Origin: Pigmentiphaga sp.
GTDB lineage: Bacteria; Pseudomonadota; Gammaproteobacteria; Burkholderiales; Burkholderiaceae_B
Direction: 5' to 3'
Length of the DNA stretch: 64,000 bases
NCBI GenBank assembly: GCA_023228945.1
Contig: JALOAI010000017.1
Span: 62,001 to 126,000 of the forward strand
A model generated the notes under the pieces. The model searched no databases, was not told where the DNA came from, and was given only the letters and a program-made list of their open reading frames with translations. Below, piece by piece: positions 1 through 9,827 of this stretch. Position 1 is the first letter of the stretch. Every line of letters begins with the position of its first letter. Both the position numbers and the translations under genes were made by a program.

Positions 1-378
1 CTCGAGGCGCGCCTTGGCCTCGCGGTGGCCGAAGGTCTGGGGCAGCGCCCCGCCCTGCCCCGCATGTGGCCGCGGCGGCCCCTCGCCCATCCAGCCCGTC
101 ACGGCGAACAGCATGGCCGTCATGCCGTGGCGCACCAGCTCTGGGTGGGCGTAGACGAAATTGTCGAGATAACCGTCGTCGAACGTGAGTACCACGGGCT
201 TGCGCGGCACCGGCCGGCCGGCGAAGAAGTCGGCCAGCCCGGCGGCGCCGAGCGGCGTGTAGCCAGCCCGTGCCAGCCAATCCAGCTGGGCCGCGAAGTT
301 GGCCGGCGACACCGTGAGCGAACCCACGTGCGGCGAAACATGGTGGTACATCAACACCGGCAGGCAGGAAGCGGCCAT
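1..378 (-). CDS. Polysaccharide deacetylase family protein (C-terminus cut by window edge)
   Basis: The first 126 codons of a NodB-type carbohydrate esterase run off the left edge. The start is the ATG at 378, 11 bases after the dnaE stop on the same strand, so it may be read with dnaE. The visible protein begins M-A-A-S-C-L-P-V-L-M-Y-H-H-V. It carries the family's early YHHV segment and, near residue 75, LTFDDGY, the metal-binding Asp-Asp motif of family 4 carbohydrate esterases. No signal peptide or membrane segment is seen, so a cytoplasmic or unconventionally located enzyme is possible. Such enzymes remove N- or O-acetyl groups from polysaccharides. The substrate cannot be inferred, and the catalytic C-terminal motifs lie outside the window. 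Confidence 0.85.
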   Translation of the reverse strand, partial: MAASCLPVLMYHHVSPHVGSLTVSPANFAAQLDWLARAGYTPLGAAGLADFFAGRPVPRKPVVLTFDDGYLDNFVYAHPELVRHGMTAMLFAVTGWMGEGPPRPHAGQGGALPQTFGHREAKARLE

Positions 379-389
379 ACGCGATCGGA

Positions 390-3300
390 TCAGTAGTCCA
401 GTTGCACGCCCGGCTCACCCGCCCAGGCCTGGAGGCTCTGCAGGAGGTCGTCGGGCACCCGGACTCGCCAGTCGTCGCCCAAACGCACCGTGCACGCGGC
501 GGTGCGCGATTGGTAGACCACCTCGACCGGCGTGCCGCGGGGTTCGTCGCCGGCCTCGCCTTGGGCGCGAAAGGGATCGAGCAATTCCCGCAGGCGCTGG
601 GCGTCGGCGTTACCGTTGAGCACGATGCGCAACACGCGGGCGCGGGCGGCGCGCGCCCGTTCCAGGTCGTACAGGGTTTCGGCCACGATGCGCACGCCGC
701 CCGAGTATTCGTCGTTGGATACCTTGCCGTGGACAATGAGGAGCTGATCTTCGCGCAGCAAGGCGCGGTTGGCCTCGAAGAGCTCGTTGAACACCGAGAT
801 CTCGAACTGCGCACTGCCGTCGTCGAGTACGGCGAACACCATCTTGCCGCGACGGGTCATTTGCGTTCGGACTTCGAGCAGCACGCCGGCCATCCATTGT
901 GGATCGCGCTGCGGCTGGATGCGAGCCAGCGGGATGGGCACCAGCCGGCGAACTTCGTCGCGCCAGGCATCGAACAAATGGCCGCTGAAATAAAAGCCCA
1001 GTGCGGCTTTCTCTTGCGCCAGCCGCTCGCGCAGTTCCCAGGGCGCCACCTGCTGCAGTTCACCTTGCACCGAAGCGGCGAGATCGTCGTCGCCAAACAG
1101 CGATACCTGGCTGGCCGAACGTTCGGCCTGCTCGGCGGCCTCGAGCGCCGTGCCCAGGGTGGCCAGCAGGGCCGCGCGGTTGGGCTCGAGAGTATCGAAG
1201 GCGCCGGCCTTGATCAGGGCCTCGATCGTCCGCCGATTGACGGTATGACGGTCGATGCGGCGGCAGAAATCGAACAGATCGGTAAAGGGGCCATCGGCGC
1301 GAACACGCAGGATTTCCTCCACGGCGCCCTGGCCGGTGCCCTTGACGGCCCCCAGGCCGTAGCGGATGGTGCGCGGCGGCTTGCCCCGGCCGGAGGCGTC
1401 GTCGTGCACGGGCAAGAAGCGGTAATCGGACGCGTTGACGTCGGGCGGCAGCACCGCCACGTCGTTGGCGAGTGTGTCTTTCCAGAAAATCTGTACTTTG
1501 TCGGTATCGTCCATGTCGGACGATAGGGTGGCCGCCATGAACTCGGCGGGATGATGCGCCTTCAGCCAGGCCGTGTGGTAGGCGATCAGGGCGTAGGCCG
1601 CGGTGTGGCTCTTGTTGAAGCCATACTCCGCGAACTTCTCCATCAGGTCGAACAGCGTAGTCGCGAGCTCCGGCGTGTAGCCTTTTTTCTTGGCGCCTTC
1701 GGTGAAGATCTCGCGATGCTCGGCCATCTCCTCGGGCTTCTTCTTGCCCATCGCCCGCCGCAACATGTCGGCGCCGCCCAGCGTGTAGCCGCCGATGATC
1801 TGCGAGATCAGCATCACCTGCTCTTGGTACACGATGACGCCGTAGGTGCTCTTGAGCACCGGTTCGAGGCTGTCATCGAAGTACTCGGCCCGCGCCCGGC
1901 CGTGCTTGCGATTGACGAAGTCGTCGACCATGCCCGAGCCCAGCGGGCCCGGCCGATACAGCGCCAGCACGGCGATGATGTCTTCGAAGTTGCTAGGCCG
2001 GAGCTTCTTGAGCAGTTCCTTCATGCCGCGCGATTCGAGCTGGAACACCGCCGTGGTGTTGGCATCGGACAGCAAGGCGTACGACGCCGGGTCGTCGAGC
2101 GACAGCGCCATGAGATCGAAGTCGGCCCGGTCCGGATTGAACTGGCGGACATAGCGCACCGCCCAATCGAGAATGGTGAGGTTGCGCAGGCCAAGGAAGT
2201 CGAACTTCACCAGGCCGACGGATTCGACGTCGTCTTTGTCGTATTGCGACACGGCGCTGTCTTGCTGGCCGGGCTGACAATACAAGGGGCAGAAATCCGT
2301 GAGCTTGCCCGGCGCGATCAGGACGCCGCCCGCATGCATGCCGACGTTGCGCGTCAGGCCCTCCAGCGGCTTGGCGAGATCGATGAGCGCACGCGCTTCT
2401 TCGTCTTGCTCGTAGCGTTCGCGGAAGGCGGGTTCGTTGGCCAGCGTTCGCTCCAGCGTCCAGGGATCGGCCGGATTGTGCGGGATCAGCTTGGACAGGC
2501 CATCGCACATCAGATAAGGCAAATCCAGCACCCGGCCGGCATCGCGAACCACCGCCTTGGCGCCCAGGGTGCCGAAAGTGGCAATCTGGCTGACGGCGGC
2601 ACGGCCGTATTTTTGCTTGACGTACTCGATGACGCGGTCGCGGTTATCCTGGCAGAAGTCGATATCGAAGTCGGGCATCGACACCCGCTCCGGGTTCAGG
2701 AAGCGTTCGAACAGCAGGTCGTAGGCCAGCGGGTCGAGATCGGTGATGCCCAGGCAATACGCCACCAGCGAACCCGCCCCGGACCCACGCCCCGGACCCA
2801 CGGGTACGCCGTTCTCCTTGCCCCAATTGATGAAGTCGGCCACGATGAGGAAGTAGCCCGGGAAGCCCATATCGATAATCGTGCCGCATTCGCGCTCCAG
2901 CCGCGCCTGGTACTCAGGCCATTTCTCGGTGCGCTCGGCCTCGTTGGGATACAGCTCGCGCATGCGCCGCTCGAGCCCTTCTTGCGACAACTGCCGCAGA
3001 TAGGTATCCAGCCCCATGCCATCGGGCGTGGGGAAATCCGGCAGCCGCGGTTTGCCGAGTTCGAGCTCGAGATTGCAACGCTTGGCGATTTCCACCGTGT
3101 TGGCCAGCGCTGCGGGAACGTCGGAAAAGCGCTCCGCCATGGCGTCGGACGACAACAAGTATTGCTGGTCGGTGAAGCGCCGCACGCGGCGGGGGTTGGC
3201 CAGCAGCTCGCCTTCGGCGATACACACCCGCGCCTCGTGGGCCCGAAAATCCTCGGGCAGCAAGAACTGCACGGGGTGGGTGGCAACCACCGGCAAGCCG

Positions 3301-3887
3301 CAATCACGCGCGATGCGCAGGCTGCCTTGCACCACGCTTTCATCGCCGTCCAGGCCGGCGCGCTGCAACTCCAGATAGAAGGCGCCCGGGAACACATCGG
3401 CCCAGCCTTGGGCGAGCGCCCGCGCCGCGCTTTCGTTGCCGGCCAGCAGAGCTTGCCCCACGTCGCCGGTGCGCGCGCCGGACAAGGCGATCAGACCATC
3501 GGCCGACTGCTCCAGCCATTCGCGGCGTATCTCGGCCCGTCCGCGGTGAGGGTTTTCGAGGTAGGCACGCGTTAGCAGCTCGCACAGGTTGAGATAGCCC
3601 GCATGGTTGCGCACCAGCAGCAGCAGGCGCGAGGGCTGCTCGCGGTCGGCATCGTTGGTGATCCAGACATCGCAGCCGGCGATGGGCTTGATGCCTTTGC
3701 CGCGCGCCGCCTGGTAAAAGCGGATGAGGCCGAAAACGTTGGCCAGGTCGGTCATGGCGACGGCGGGCTGGCCGAAGGCGGCGACCTGCTTGAGGAGATC
3801 GGGGATGCGCACGATGCCGTCGACCACCGAAAACTCGGTGTGGACGCGCAGGTGGACGAAACGGGCGGGATCGGAAACGGTGGGCAT
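390..3887 (-). CDS. dnaE: DNA polymerase III alpha subunit
   Basis: Catalytic subunit of the replicative polymerase, 1165 residues, the usual DnaE length. Domains in order: N-terminal PHP domain (FVHLRVHTEFSVVDG, about residues 10-25 onward), the polymerase core with the aspartates of MPDFDIDF, a helix-hairpin-helix region, and a C-terminal OB-fold (from about GVLLEVRTQM). The chosen start is the ATG at 3887 (MPTVSDPARF). A second in-frame ATG lies at 3896. The open frame continues far upstream, but that part overlaps the divergent LuxR-type gene and is not DnaE-like. It is followed on the same strand by the deacetylase gene after 11 bases. DnaE acts in the cytoplasmic replisome with the beta clamp and epsilon proofreader. 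Confidence 0.98.
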   Translation of the reverse strand: MPTVSDPARFVHLRVHTEFSVVDGIVRIPDLLKQVAAFGQPAVAMTDLANVFGLIRFYQAARGKGIKPIAGCDVWITNDADREQPSRLLLLVRNHAGYLNLCELLTRAYLENPHRGRAEIRREWLEQSADGLIALSGARTGDVGQALLAGNESAARALAQGWADVFPGAFYLELQRAGLDGDESVVQGSLRIARDCGLPVVATHPVQFLLPEDFRAHEARVCIAEGELLANPRRVRRFTDQQYLLSSDAMAERFSDVPAALANTVEIAKRCNLELELGKPRLPDFPTPDGMGLDTYLRQLSQEGLERRMRELYPNEAERTEKWPEYQARLERECGTIIDMGFPGYFLIVADFINWGKENGVPVGPGRGSGAGSLVAYCLGITDLDPLAYDLLFERFLNPERVSMPDFDIDFCQDNRDRVIEYVKQKYGRAAVSQIATFGTLGAKAVVRDAGRVLDLPYLMCDGLSKLIPHNPADPWTLERTLANEPAFRERYEQDEEARALIDLAKPLEGLTRNVGMHAGGVLIAPGKLTDFCPLYCQPGQQDSAVSQYDKDDVESVGLVKFDFLGLRNLTILDWAVRYVRQFNPDRADFDLMALSLDDPASYALLSDANTTAVFQLESRGMKELLKKLRPSNFEDIIAVLALYRPGPLGSGMVDDFVNRKHGRARAEYFDDSLEPVLKSTYGVIVYQEQVMLISQIIGGYTLGGADMLRRAMGKKKPEEMAEHREIFTEGAKKKGYTPELATTLFDLMEKFAEYGFNKSHTAAYALIAYHTAWLKAHHPAEFMAATLSSDMDDTDKVQIFWKDTLANDVAVLPPDVNASDYRFLPVHDDASGRGKPPRTIRYGLGAVKGTGQGAVEEILRVRADGPFTDLFDFCRRIDRHTVNRRTIEALIKAGAFDTLEPNRAALLATLGTALEAAEQAERSASQVSLFGDDDLAASVQGELQQVAPWELRERLAQEKAALGFYFSGHLFDAWRDEVRRLVPIPLARIQPQRDPQWMAGVLLEVRTQMTRRGKMVFAVLDDGSAQFEISVFNELFEANRALLREDQLLIVHGKVSNDEYSGGVRIVAETLYDLERARAARARVLRIVLNGNADAQRLRELLDPFRAQGEAGDEPRGTPVEVVYQSRTAACTVRLGDDWRVRVPDDLLQSLQAWAGEPGVQLDY

Positions 3888-4022
3888 GGGTTGCATTGTA
3901 GCTTCGGGTATCGATGCGGGGGTGGCCGGGGAACGGGTTCTCCCGACGAGCCTCGCCGCCGGATGAGCCAGTGCCCCGACTGCGCCCGAAGTGGGCCCCG
4001 ATACAGGAAGTATCCAAATATA

Positions 4023-4829
4023 ATGCCGAAAAAACGAGGTGCGAGCGTGCTGGATCTCGAGACGCAGGAAGACATCCATCGTCTGTGGGACGAGCTCACC
4101 GATTTCAATGTCGGCCAGAGCGACGCGGCAACACGGCACCTGCAGGAGCGGCTCTGCCGCCGGGTGGGCGCCTGGAACGCCACTTGGGGCGGGGCCTTCC
4201 GCCTGAATGCGGGCAACGCCGACCAAGACCCTCTTCAAGGGTGGCGCGTGGCCGTAACGCGATTGCTTCATCCCATCGATCCCCACCCCGGCGAAGGCCC
4301 TTTCAAAGAGCTCCAGGCCCGCTGGAACGGCCGCGACCTCGATCCGTCGTTCCTGCTGCCCATGCGGGATGTCGGCAGCTTCCGGACTTACGTCCTGCGC
4401 CGCGACCTGCCCGCCGACTGGTTCGGCAGCGTCTTCTACGACACTTATTACAAGCCTTTCGGCACGGTCGACGCGGCCTTCGTGGGCTTCCCGATCAACA
4501 GCGATGCCGAATCGCATTTCGGCTTCTATGCACGCAGCGAGTTCACCGAGCGGGATGTAGCCCTGCTCGCCTACGCGCTGCGCGGCATCAAGTGGTTTCA
4601 CCGGCAGGTCATGCTCACCAGCGGCCCGCTGATCGCCAAGTCGCCCCTGACCCCGACCGAACGCAAGGTGCTCGGGCTCCTGCTCACCAAGGCGTCGGAA
4701 AAAGTCATGGCGGAGCAACTCGGCCAGGCCGCATCGACCACCCATCAATACGTCGCTTCCGTGTTCCGGAAATTCGCCGTACGCAGTCGCGCCGAACTGA
4801 TGAGCTTGTGGTTGCGCCGGCCCTATTGA
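4023..4829 (+). CDS. LuxR-family transcriptional regulator
   Basis: A 268-residue regulator transcribed divergently from dnaE. The C-terminal 60 residues form a LuxR/GerE helix-turn-helix: SPLTPTERKVLGLLLTKA, then EQLGQAASTTHQYVASVFRK. The first 190 residues do not match a response-regulator receiver, since no phosphoacceptor Asp pattern is present, nor can I identify an acyl-homoserine-lactone domain. They contain several aromatic-rich stretches (YYKPFGTVDAAFVGFPIN) of a GAF/PAS-like sensor type. The start is the ATG at 4023, preceded by GGAAG about 12 bases upstream; the frame is open further upstream but overlaps dnaE. The ligand and targets are unknown. The 80-base gap to gluQ leaves co-transcription possible. 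Confidence 0.85.
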   Translation: MPKKRGASVLDLETQEDIHRLWDELTDFNVGQSDAATRHLQERLCRRVGAWNATWGGAFRLNAGNADQDPLQGWRVAVTRLLHPIDPHPGEGPFKELQARWNGRDLDPSFLLPMRDVGSFRTYVLRRDLPADWFGSVFYDTYYKPFGTVDAAFVGFPINSDAESHFGFYARSEFTERDVALLAYALRGIKWFHRQVMLTSGPLIAKSPLTPTERKVLGLLLTKASEKVMAEQLGQAASTTHQYVASVFRKFAVRSRAELMSLWLRRPY

Positions 4830-4909
4830 GCCCCAGCCCGGCCGGCGCAGATATCGCCACCAGCAAGCTCGACGACGCGCGGCACCTTCCAAGCGCTATC
4901 ATTCCCGGC

Positions 4910-5833
4910 ATGTCGCCTCCCCTTGACCGACCGGCCGGTACCCACTACGTTGGCCGTTTTGCGCCTAGCCCCTCAGGCCCCCTGCACCGAGGCTCGGTGG
5001 TGGCGGCTCTGGCCAGTTATGTAGACGCCCGCGCCCATGGCGGTCTCTGGCGCGTGCGCATCGAGGATGTGGATTTGCCTCGCGCCGTACCCGGCGCCGA
5101 CCGCGTCATCCTTGGTCAGTTGGAGGCGCTGGGCATGCGCGCCGATGGCGAGATCTGGTGGCAGTCGCGGCGTAACGACGTCTACGCCGAGGCTCTAGCG
5201 TTACTGAGGGCGCGTGGCCTGGCTTACGGCTGCGCCTGCACGCGCCGGGAGCTGCGCGACGCCGCACTGCCGGTCTCGCCCGTCACCGGCGAGCCGCCCT
5301 ACCCCGGTACTTGCCGCAATGGCCTGCTCCCGGGCCGCCTGGCGCGGGCTTGGCGTTATCGGGTAGAGCCGGGCGAAGAAACGTTCATCGACCGCTGGTT
5401 CGGCGAGCAGCGCCAGGATGTCGCACGCGAAGTGGGGGATTTCGTCATCCGCCGGGCCGATGGGCTATGGGCCTATCAGCTGGCTGTGGTGGTGGACGAC
5501 ATCGCCCAGGGCATCACCGACGTCGTGCGCGGTGCCGATCTGCTGGCATCCACCGCCCGCCAGCGTCGACTGCATCGAGAGCTGTCGCGCCCTCCCCTGG
5601 CTGCGACGGCTGCGCCGCCGCCCCGTACCTTGCATGTACCGCTAATCACGGATGGCGACGGACGAAAATTATCGAAGCAGAACGGAGCGCCCGCGGCCGA
5701 CACGGCGCGTCCGCTAGAGGAATTGCAACTGGCCTGGAAGGCTTTGGGCTTTGCCCGCCTGCCCGCCAGCGACGTAACGGACTTTCATCGGCAGGCCCTG
5801 GAGCCCTGGCACGCAAGATTCAGACCAGCCTGA
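4910..5833 (+). CDS. gluQ: Glutamyl-Q tRNA(Asp) synthetase
   Basis: A 307-residue truncated glutamyl-tRNA synthetase paralogue. It attaches glutamate to the queuosine base in the anticodon of tRNA-Asp, not to a tRNA 3' end. Features seen: the class I signature region FAPSPSGPLHRGS (residues 17-29), where HIGH is LHRG; a cysteine cluster YGCACTRREL with a later GTCRNG that would bind zinc; and a KLSKQN version of KMSKS near residue 256. The anticodon-binding C-terminal half of true GltX is absent, as expected for this family. The start ATG at 4910 is the first that keeps the N-terminal strand. The gene is convergent with rhlE, with an intergenic repeat between them. Confidence 0.93.
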   Translation: MSPPLDRPAGTHYVGRFAPSPSGPLHRGSVVAALASYVDARAHGGLWRVRIEDVDLPRAVPGADRVILGQLEALGMRADGEIWWQSRRNDVYAEALALLRARGLAYGCACTRRELRDAALPVSPVTGEPPYPGTCRNGLLPGRLARAWRYRVEPGEETFIDRWFGEQRQDVAREVGDFVIRRADGLWAYQLAVVVDDIAQGITDVVRGADLLASTARQRRLHRELSRPPLAATAAPPPRTLHVPLITDGDGRKLSKQNGAPAADTARPLEELQLAWKALGFARLPASDVTDFHRQALEPWHARFRPA

Positions 5834-5845
5834 GATAAAAATAAA

Positions 5846-5920
5846 ACAGCCCCCATGCTCACTCTATTCGCTGCCCCCGGGAGGCTTCAGCTTCCTTCGG
5901 GCGGCCGGGCGGAGACTGAC
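5846..5920 (+). repeat. Single copy of a 75-76-bp GC-rich intergenic repeat
   Basis: Between the convergent gluQ and rhlE genes. It begins GCCCCCATGCTCACTCT, contains the C-run/G-run core CTGCCCCCGGGAGGCTTCAG, and ends CCTTCGGGCGGCC then GGGCGGAGACTGAC. The same order of blocks occurs twice in tandem at 38075-38226. The remaining bases to rhlE (about 5921-5962) are GC-rich with no recognisable signal. Confidence 0.75.
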
Positions 5921-5962
5921 AGGCGCACCGGAGGCACGCGGCGCAACCGGAGGCGTATTCGA

Positions 5963-7471
5963 TCAGGAGGCGGCTTCGTCCAGGGGGCGGCGGGGCCCGC
6001 CCAGCAACACCCCGACGTCGGCTCTGGAAGGCCGCTCGTCGACCTCGGCACGCGGCGCCGCCTGACGGGACGAAACCGTGCTCGACGGCTCGTAGGGCTT
6101 CAGGAAGAACTCATCGATCGGCTGCTGGGCCGTGCGCGGACGCCAGCGCTCATCGCGGCGGCGGCCATCGCGGCTATCGGTACTACGTTCGCGGCGCGGC
6201 GAGCGCGCCGAGGGCGGCAGGGCCAAGGTGCCGCGAGGCACCTTGCGGCCAATCAGCTTCTCGACCTCGAGAAGGAATTTTTCTTCGTCGGGGGTAAAGA
6301 GCGCGATGGCCTCCCCCGATGCGCCGGCCCGACCCGTGCGGCCGATGCGGTGGACGTAGTCTTCAGGGTTGTACGGCAGATCGTAGTTGATGACGCAAGG
6401 CACGCCCGCCACATCGAGGCCGCGCGCCGCGACGTCGGTAGCCACCAGGACTTCGAGCTCGCCCGCCTTGAACGCCTCGAGGGCCCGCATCCGATCGAGC
6501 TGGGATTTGTCGCCGTGAATGGACTCGGCGCGGATCCCATCTTGAATCAGTTGCCGCGCCAGGCGGGCGGTGCCGATCTTGGTATTGGAAAAGACGATGA
6601 CTTGGTTCAGGCCGCGCGACTTCACCAGATGCACCACCGCCGCGCGTTTGTCTTCGCCGGTGAGCGCATAGGCAATCTGAGTCACGGTCTCGGCCGTGGC
6701 ATTGCGCGCCGCCACTTCGATCTCGACCGGGTGGTTGAGATACGACCGGGCCAGCTTGCGGATCTCGTTGCTGAAGGTAGCCGAAAACAAAAGCCCTTGC
6801 CGTTGCTGTGGCAGCAACTGGATGATCCGCTCGAGATCGGGCAAAAACCCCATATCGAGCATGCGGTCGGCTTCGTCGAGCACCAGGATGCCTACCTGGC
6901 CGAGGTCGACGTTGCGCTGCTCGACGTGATCCAGCAGGCGGCCCGGTGTGGCGATCAAGACTTCGCAGCCTTGGCGCAAGGCGTCTTTTTGCGGCCGGAT
7001 GTCGACACCACCGAACACCACCGCCGCGCGCAGCGGCGTTTGCGCGCTATAACGCTTGACGCTCTCGGCGACTTGGTCGGCCAGTTCGCGGGTGGGCGTG
7101 AGGATCAAGGCCCGCACAGGATGGCGAGCGGGTGAAGCGCTGTGGTTGGCCAGCGGCATCAGGCGCTGCAGCACCGGCAGCGTGAAAGCCGCCGTTTTGC
7201 CGGTACCCGTTTGCGCGGCGCCCATGACGTCGCGACCGGCCATGACGACCGGAATCGCCTGCGCCTGGATCGGAGTGGGTCGGGTGTAGCCCGATTCGGT
7301 CAGCGCCCGCAGCAGACTGGGGTGCAGGCCGAAGTCGGCGAACGTGGTTTCGGCCGGGCTGTTCACGCCAGCGGCGTCAGTGCTGGCGGAGGGAATATTG
7401 GTTTCGTTCAAAAAACGGTGTTCGACGGTTGGTCTAGAAAAACTGCCAGAATAAGTATTGGATTGTAGCAT
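5963..7471 (-). CDS. rhlE: DEAD-box ATP-dependent RNA helicase, RhlE type
   Basis: A 502-residue RNA helicase. Motifs in order: an F-x-x-F-G-L-H segment with the Q motif RPTPIQAQAIP, motif I AQTGTGKT, motif Ia PTRELADQV, motif II VLDEADRML, motif III SAT, and motif VI HRIGRTGRAG. The C-terminal 90 residues are basic and low-complexity (RRERSTDSRDGRRRDERWRP), as in RhlE proteins that bind structured RNA during ribosome assembly and mRNA decay. The start is taken at the ATG at 7471 (MLQSNTYSG); an upstream extension to 7543 is possible but has no better ribosome site. It is a separate unit from opgH, whose stop lies 76 bases upstream. Confidence 0.92.
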   Translation of the reverse strand: MLQSNTYSGSFSRPTVEHRFLNETNIPSASTDAAGVNSPAETTFADFGLHPSLLRALTESGYTRPTPIQAQAIPVVMAGRDVMGAAQTGTGKTAAFTLPVLQRLMPLANHSASPARHPVRALILTPTRELADQVAESVKRYSAQTPLRAAVVFGGVDIRPQKDALRQGCEVLIATPGRLLDHVEQRNVDLGQVGILVLDEADRMLDMGFLPDLERIIQLLPQQRQGLLFSATFSNEIRKLARSYLNHPVEIEVAARNATAETVTQIAYALTGEDKRAAVVHLVKSRGLNQVIVFSNTKIGTARLARQLIQDGIRAESIHGDKSQLDRMRALEAFKAGELEVLVATDVAARGLDVAGVPCVINYDLPYNPEDYVHRIGRTGRAGASGEAIALFTPDEEKFLLEVEKLIGRKVPRGTLALPPSARSPRRERSTDSRDGRRRDERWRPRTAQQPIDEFFLKPYEPSSTVSSRQAAPRAEVDERPSRADVGVLLGGPRRPLDEAAS

Positions 7472-7547
7472 CGGCAATCCGCCGTCGGCATGACAGTCGT
7501 TGATCACGCGCCCACAGCGCCGCACACGGCGGTGTCGGCCCACACCG

Positions 7548-9827
7548 CTAGTCGGGCCACGACGAGCGCTGAAGCGCCGACAGCAACACGGGATCGTCCA
7601 GCACCGCCATACGCTCGGCGGCCGTCAGGCCGTCAGGCGCCTTGGGGGCCCAGTCGCGCACTCGGCGCAGGCGCGCGGCGTCGACGATGGCGCTGCCTCG
7701 ATGCCGGGCCCGCGCCAGGGCGCGGGCCAGCACGCCCACGTCGGGATCCGTCAAGGCCCCGGCAAACCCCGGCAAGGCTTGCTGCCTCGCCTGTTCGTGA
7801 TACGCGCGGGTGGCGCGCAGCGCGGCGGGCGGCCGTACTTCTTCGGGAATGCAGAAAAGACGCGCCCGCCGCAACGCCTGGCCCCAGCTCACCCGGCTGC
7901 TCCACACCGAAATCGGGATCGCGACCAGCCAGGCCACGAGAATCGGCAGCATCCACCACAGAAAGCTCGGACTCAGCCAATAGACCAGCGCCAGCCACGC
8001 CAAGCCCAATAGCGATTGTGAAGCGTGGGCCCGGAACGCCTCACTCCACGCCGTGGCGTCGTTATCGCGCGAGGGAGACACCCATTTTGCATGCCCACCG
8101 GCGAATGTGGCGACAATGAAGCGAGTGTGGAACAACATGCGTACCGGTGCCAGCAGCATCGACAACAGCGACTCCAGCACCATGCTTGCCGCCAGGCGCA
8201 GCCGCCCGCCATAGCCACGCGCGTCTTCCAGAGCGATCAGCAGCACGCTCAGCACCTTTGGCAAAAATAGCAGCAGCGCCGTGGCCGACAACAGCGCGAC
8301 GGCCTTCAGCGGTTGCCATTGGGGCCACAAGGGAAACAACTGATGCGGCTGCACGAAATACTGAGGTTCGGTGAGAGTGTGTACCGCCAACAGCGCCGTG
8401 GACAACAGCAGGAACAGGAACCAGAGCGGCGCCGACAAATATGACATCACCCCGGTCAGGAAGACCGCGCGGTGCACCGGATGCAAGCCTTCGGTCAGGA
8501 ACAAGCGGAAGTTCATCAAGTTGCCGTGGCACCAGCGCTGGTCGCGCTGCAGTTCTTCCAGCAGGTTGGGCGGTAGTTCTTCATAGCTGCCCGGCAAGTC
8601 GTAGGCGATCCACACCCCCCAGCCGGCCCGCCGCATCAGCGCGGCCTCGACGAAATCGTGCGACAGGATGGCCCCGGCGAATGCGCCCTTGCCCGGCAGC
8701 GGCGCCAGCGCGCAATGCTCCATGAAAGGCTCGAGCCGGATGATGGCGTTATGGCCCCAATAATGCGACTCGCCCAATTGCCAATAATGCAGACCGGCGG
8801 TAAACAAGGGCCCGTAGACCCGGGTGGCGAACTGCTGCGCGCGGGCGTAGAGGCTGTCCATGCCGGTGGCGCGCGGCGCGGTCTGGATGATGCCGGCGCG
8901 CGGATTGGCCTGCATCAGCTGCACCATTCGCACCAGGCAGTCGCCGGTCATCACGCTGTCGGCGTCCAGCACCACCATATAGCGGTAATCGGCGCCCCAG
9001 CGGCGGCAGAAATCGTCGATATTGCCGCTTTTGCGCTTGACGCGGCGCCGTCGGCGCCGATAGAAGATGCGGCCGAAGCCCCCGGTGGCGCGGCAGATGT
9101 CGACCCAGGCGCTTTGTTCGGCAACGGCAATATCCGGATCGTAGGTATCGCTGAGCACGAACACGTCGAAGTGTTCCAGATGGCCCGTGCGCGCCAGCGA
9201 CTCGTAGGTGGCGCGCAAGCCGGCGAACACGCGTTCGACGCTCTCGTTGCAGATCGGCATGACGATTGCCGTGCGGGCGGACGGATCGATCGGTTCGTGG
9301 CCGGTGCTGTTGGCGGAGATGCTGTAGCGGTCGCGGCCGCGCACCAACTGCAGGAATCCCGCCAAGGCCGTCCAGAATCCGGAGGATACCCAGCCGAAAA
9401 GCAAGGCGAACAGCACCAGAATGGCGATCTCGAGCAGGTCGCGCCCTTGGTAGGGCAGCACCCCGCGCATGTACCAGGTGGCGACGATGGTTTGCGCCAC
9501 CACCAGCAGCAGGAGCAGACTGCGGCGCCGGCTGCCGGCGGCCCGCCAGCCGGCAGCCGGATCGCCGGGCTCCGGCGTGCGACGCCGGCGCCTGCGGCCT
9601 CGCCAACGCTGCCAGTAACCCACGACGGGGTTGGTGATCCAGGGTTCTGGCACCATGGATGCGCGCCGCAACGGCGGAGCGCTGGTCACGCAGACCCTGC
9701 CTTGGCCGTCGAGGCCGATCAGGCCCGCCTCCTCCGCCGCGGGACCGCAGCGTTCGCGCAGGCGTTGCACATCGAGCGCCGTGTCGGCGTTGGCGGGAGC
9801 CGGCGTACCCTGGGACAAATTAACCAT
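7548..9827 (-). CDS. opgH: Glucans biosynthesis glucosyltransferase H
   Basis: A 759-residue inner-membrane glycosyltransferase that builds the beta-1,2 backbone of osmoregulated periplasmic glucans from UDP-glucose. The N-terminus is cytoplasmic and Arg-rich, and two membrane segments follow (about residues 105-165). The family 2 glycosyltransferase domain has the D-x-D-like VVLDADSVMTGD and the QRDQRWCHGN (Q-x-x-R-W) motif. More membrane helices follow (for example FLTGVMSYLSAPLWFLFLLL). The ATG at 9827 overlaps the last 8 bases of opgG, so the two are translationally coupled. Size and motif order fit MdoH/OpgH. Confidence 0.95.
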   Translation of the reverse strand: MVNLSQGTPAPANADTALDVQRLRERCGPAAEEAGLIGLDGQGRVCVTSAPPLRRASMVPEPWITNPVVGYWQRWRGRRRRRRTPEPGDPAAGWRAAGSRRRSLLLLLVVAQTIVATWYMRGVLPYQGRDLLEIAILVLFALLFGWVSSGFWTALAGFLQLVRGRDRYSISANSTGHEPIDPSARTAIVMPICNESVERVFAGLRATYESLARTGHLEHFDVFVLSDTYDPDIAVAEQSAWVDICRATGGFGRIFYRRRRRRVKRKSGNIDDFCRRWGADYRYMVVLDADSVMTGDCLVRMVQLMQANPRAGIIQTAPRATGMDSLYARAQQFATRVYGPLFTAGLHYWQLGESHYWGHNAIIRLEPFMEHCALAPLPGKGAFAGAILSHDFVEAALMRRAGWGVWIAYDLPGSYEELPPNLLEELQRDQRWCHGNLMNFRLFLTEGLHPVHRAVFLTGVMSYLSAPLWFLFLLLSTALLAVHTLTEPQYFVQPHQLFPLWPQWQPLKAVALLSATALLLFLPKVLSVLLIALEDARGYGGRLRLAASMVLESLLSMLLAPVRMLFHTRFIVATFAGGHAKWVSPSRDNDATAWSEAFRAHASQSLLGLAWLALVYWLSPSFLWWMLPILVAWLVAIPISVWSSRVSWGQALRRARLFCIPEEVRPPAALRATRAYHEQARQQALPGFAGALTDPDVGVLARALARARHRGSAIVDAARLRRVRDWAPKAPDGLTAAERMAVLDDPVLLSALQRSSWPD

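Noticed and set aside
1551..3575. Open frame of 674 codons antisense to dnaE
   Set aside because: High GC keeps the opposite strand open. The product is low-complexity, matches no family, and lies wholly inside the clear DnaE coding sequence.
4830..4909. Extension of the gluQ frame upstream to join the LuxR region
   Set aside because: The extra translation is Arg/Pro-rich shadow sequence of the LuxR gene. The ATG at 4910 matches the GluQ family start.
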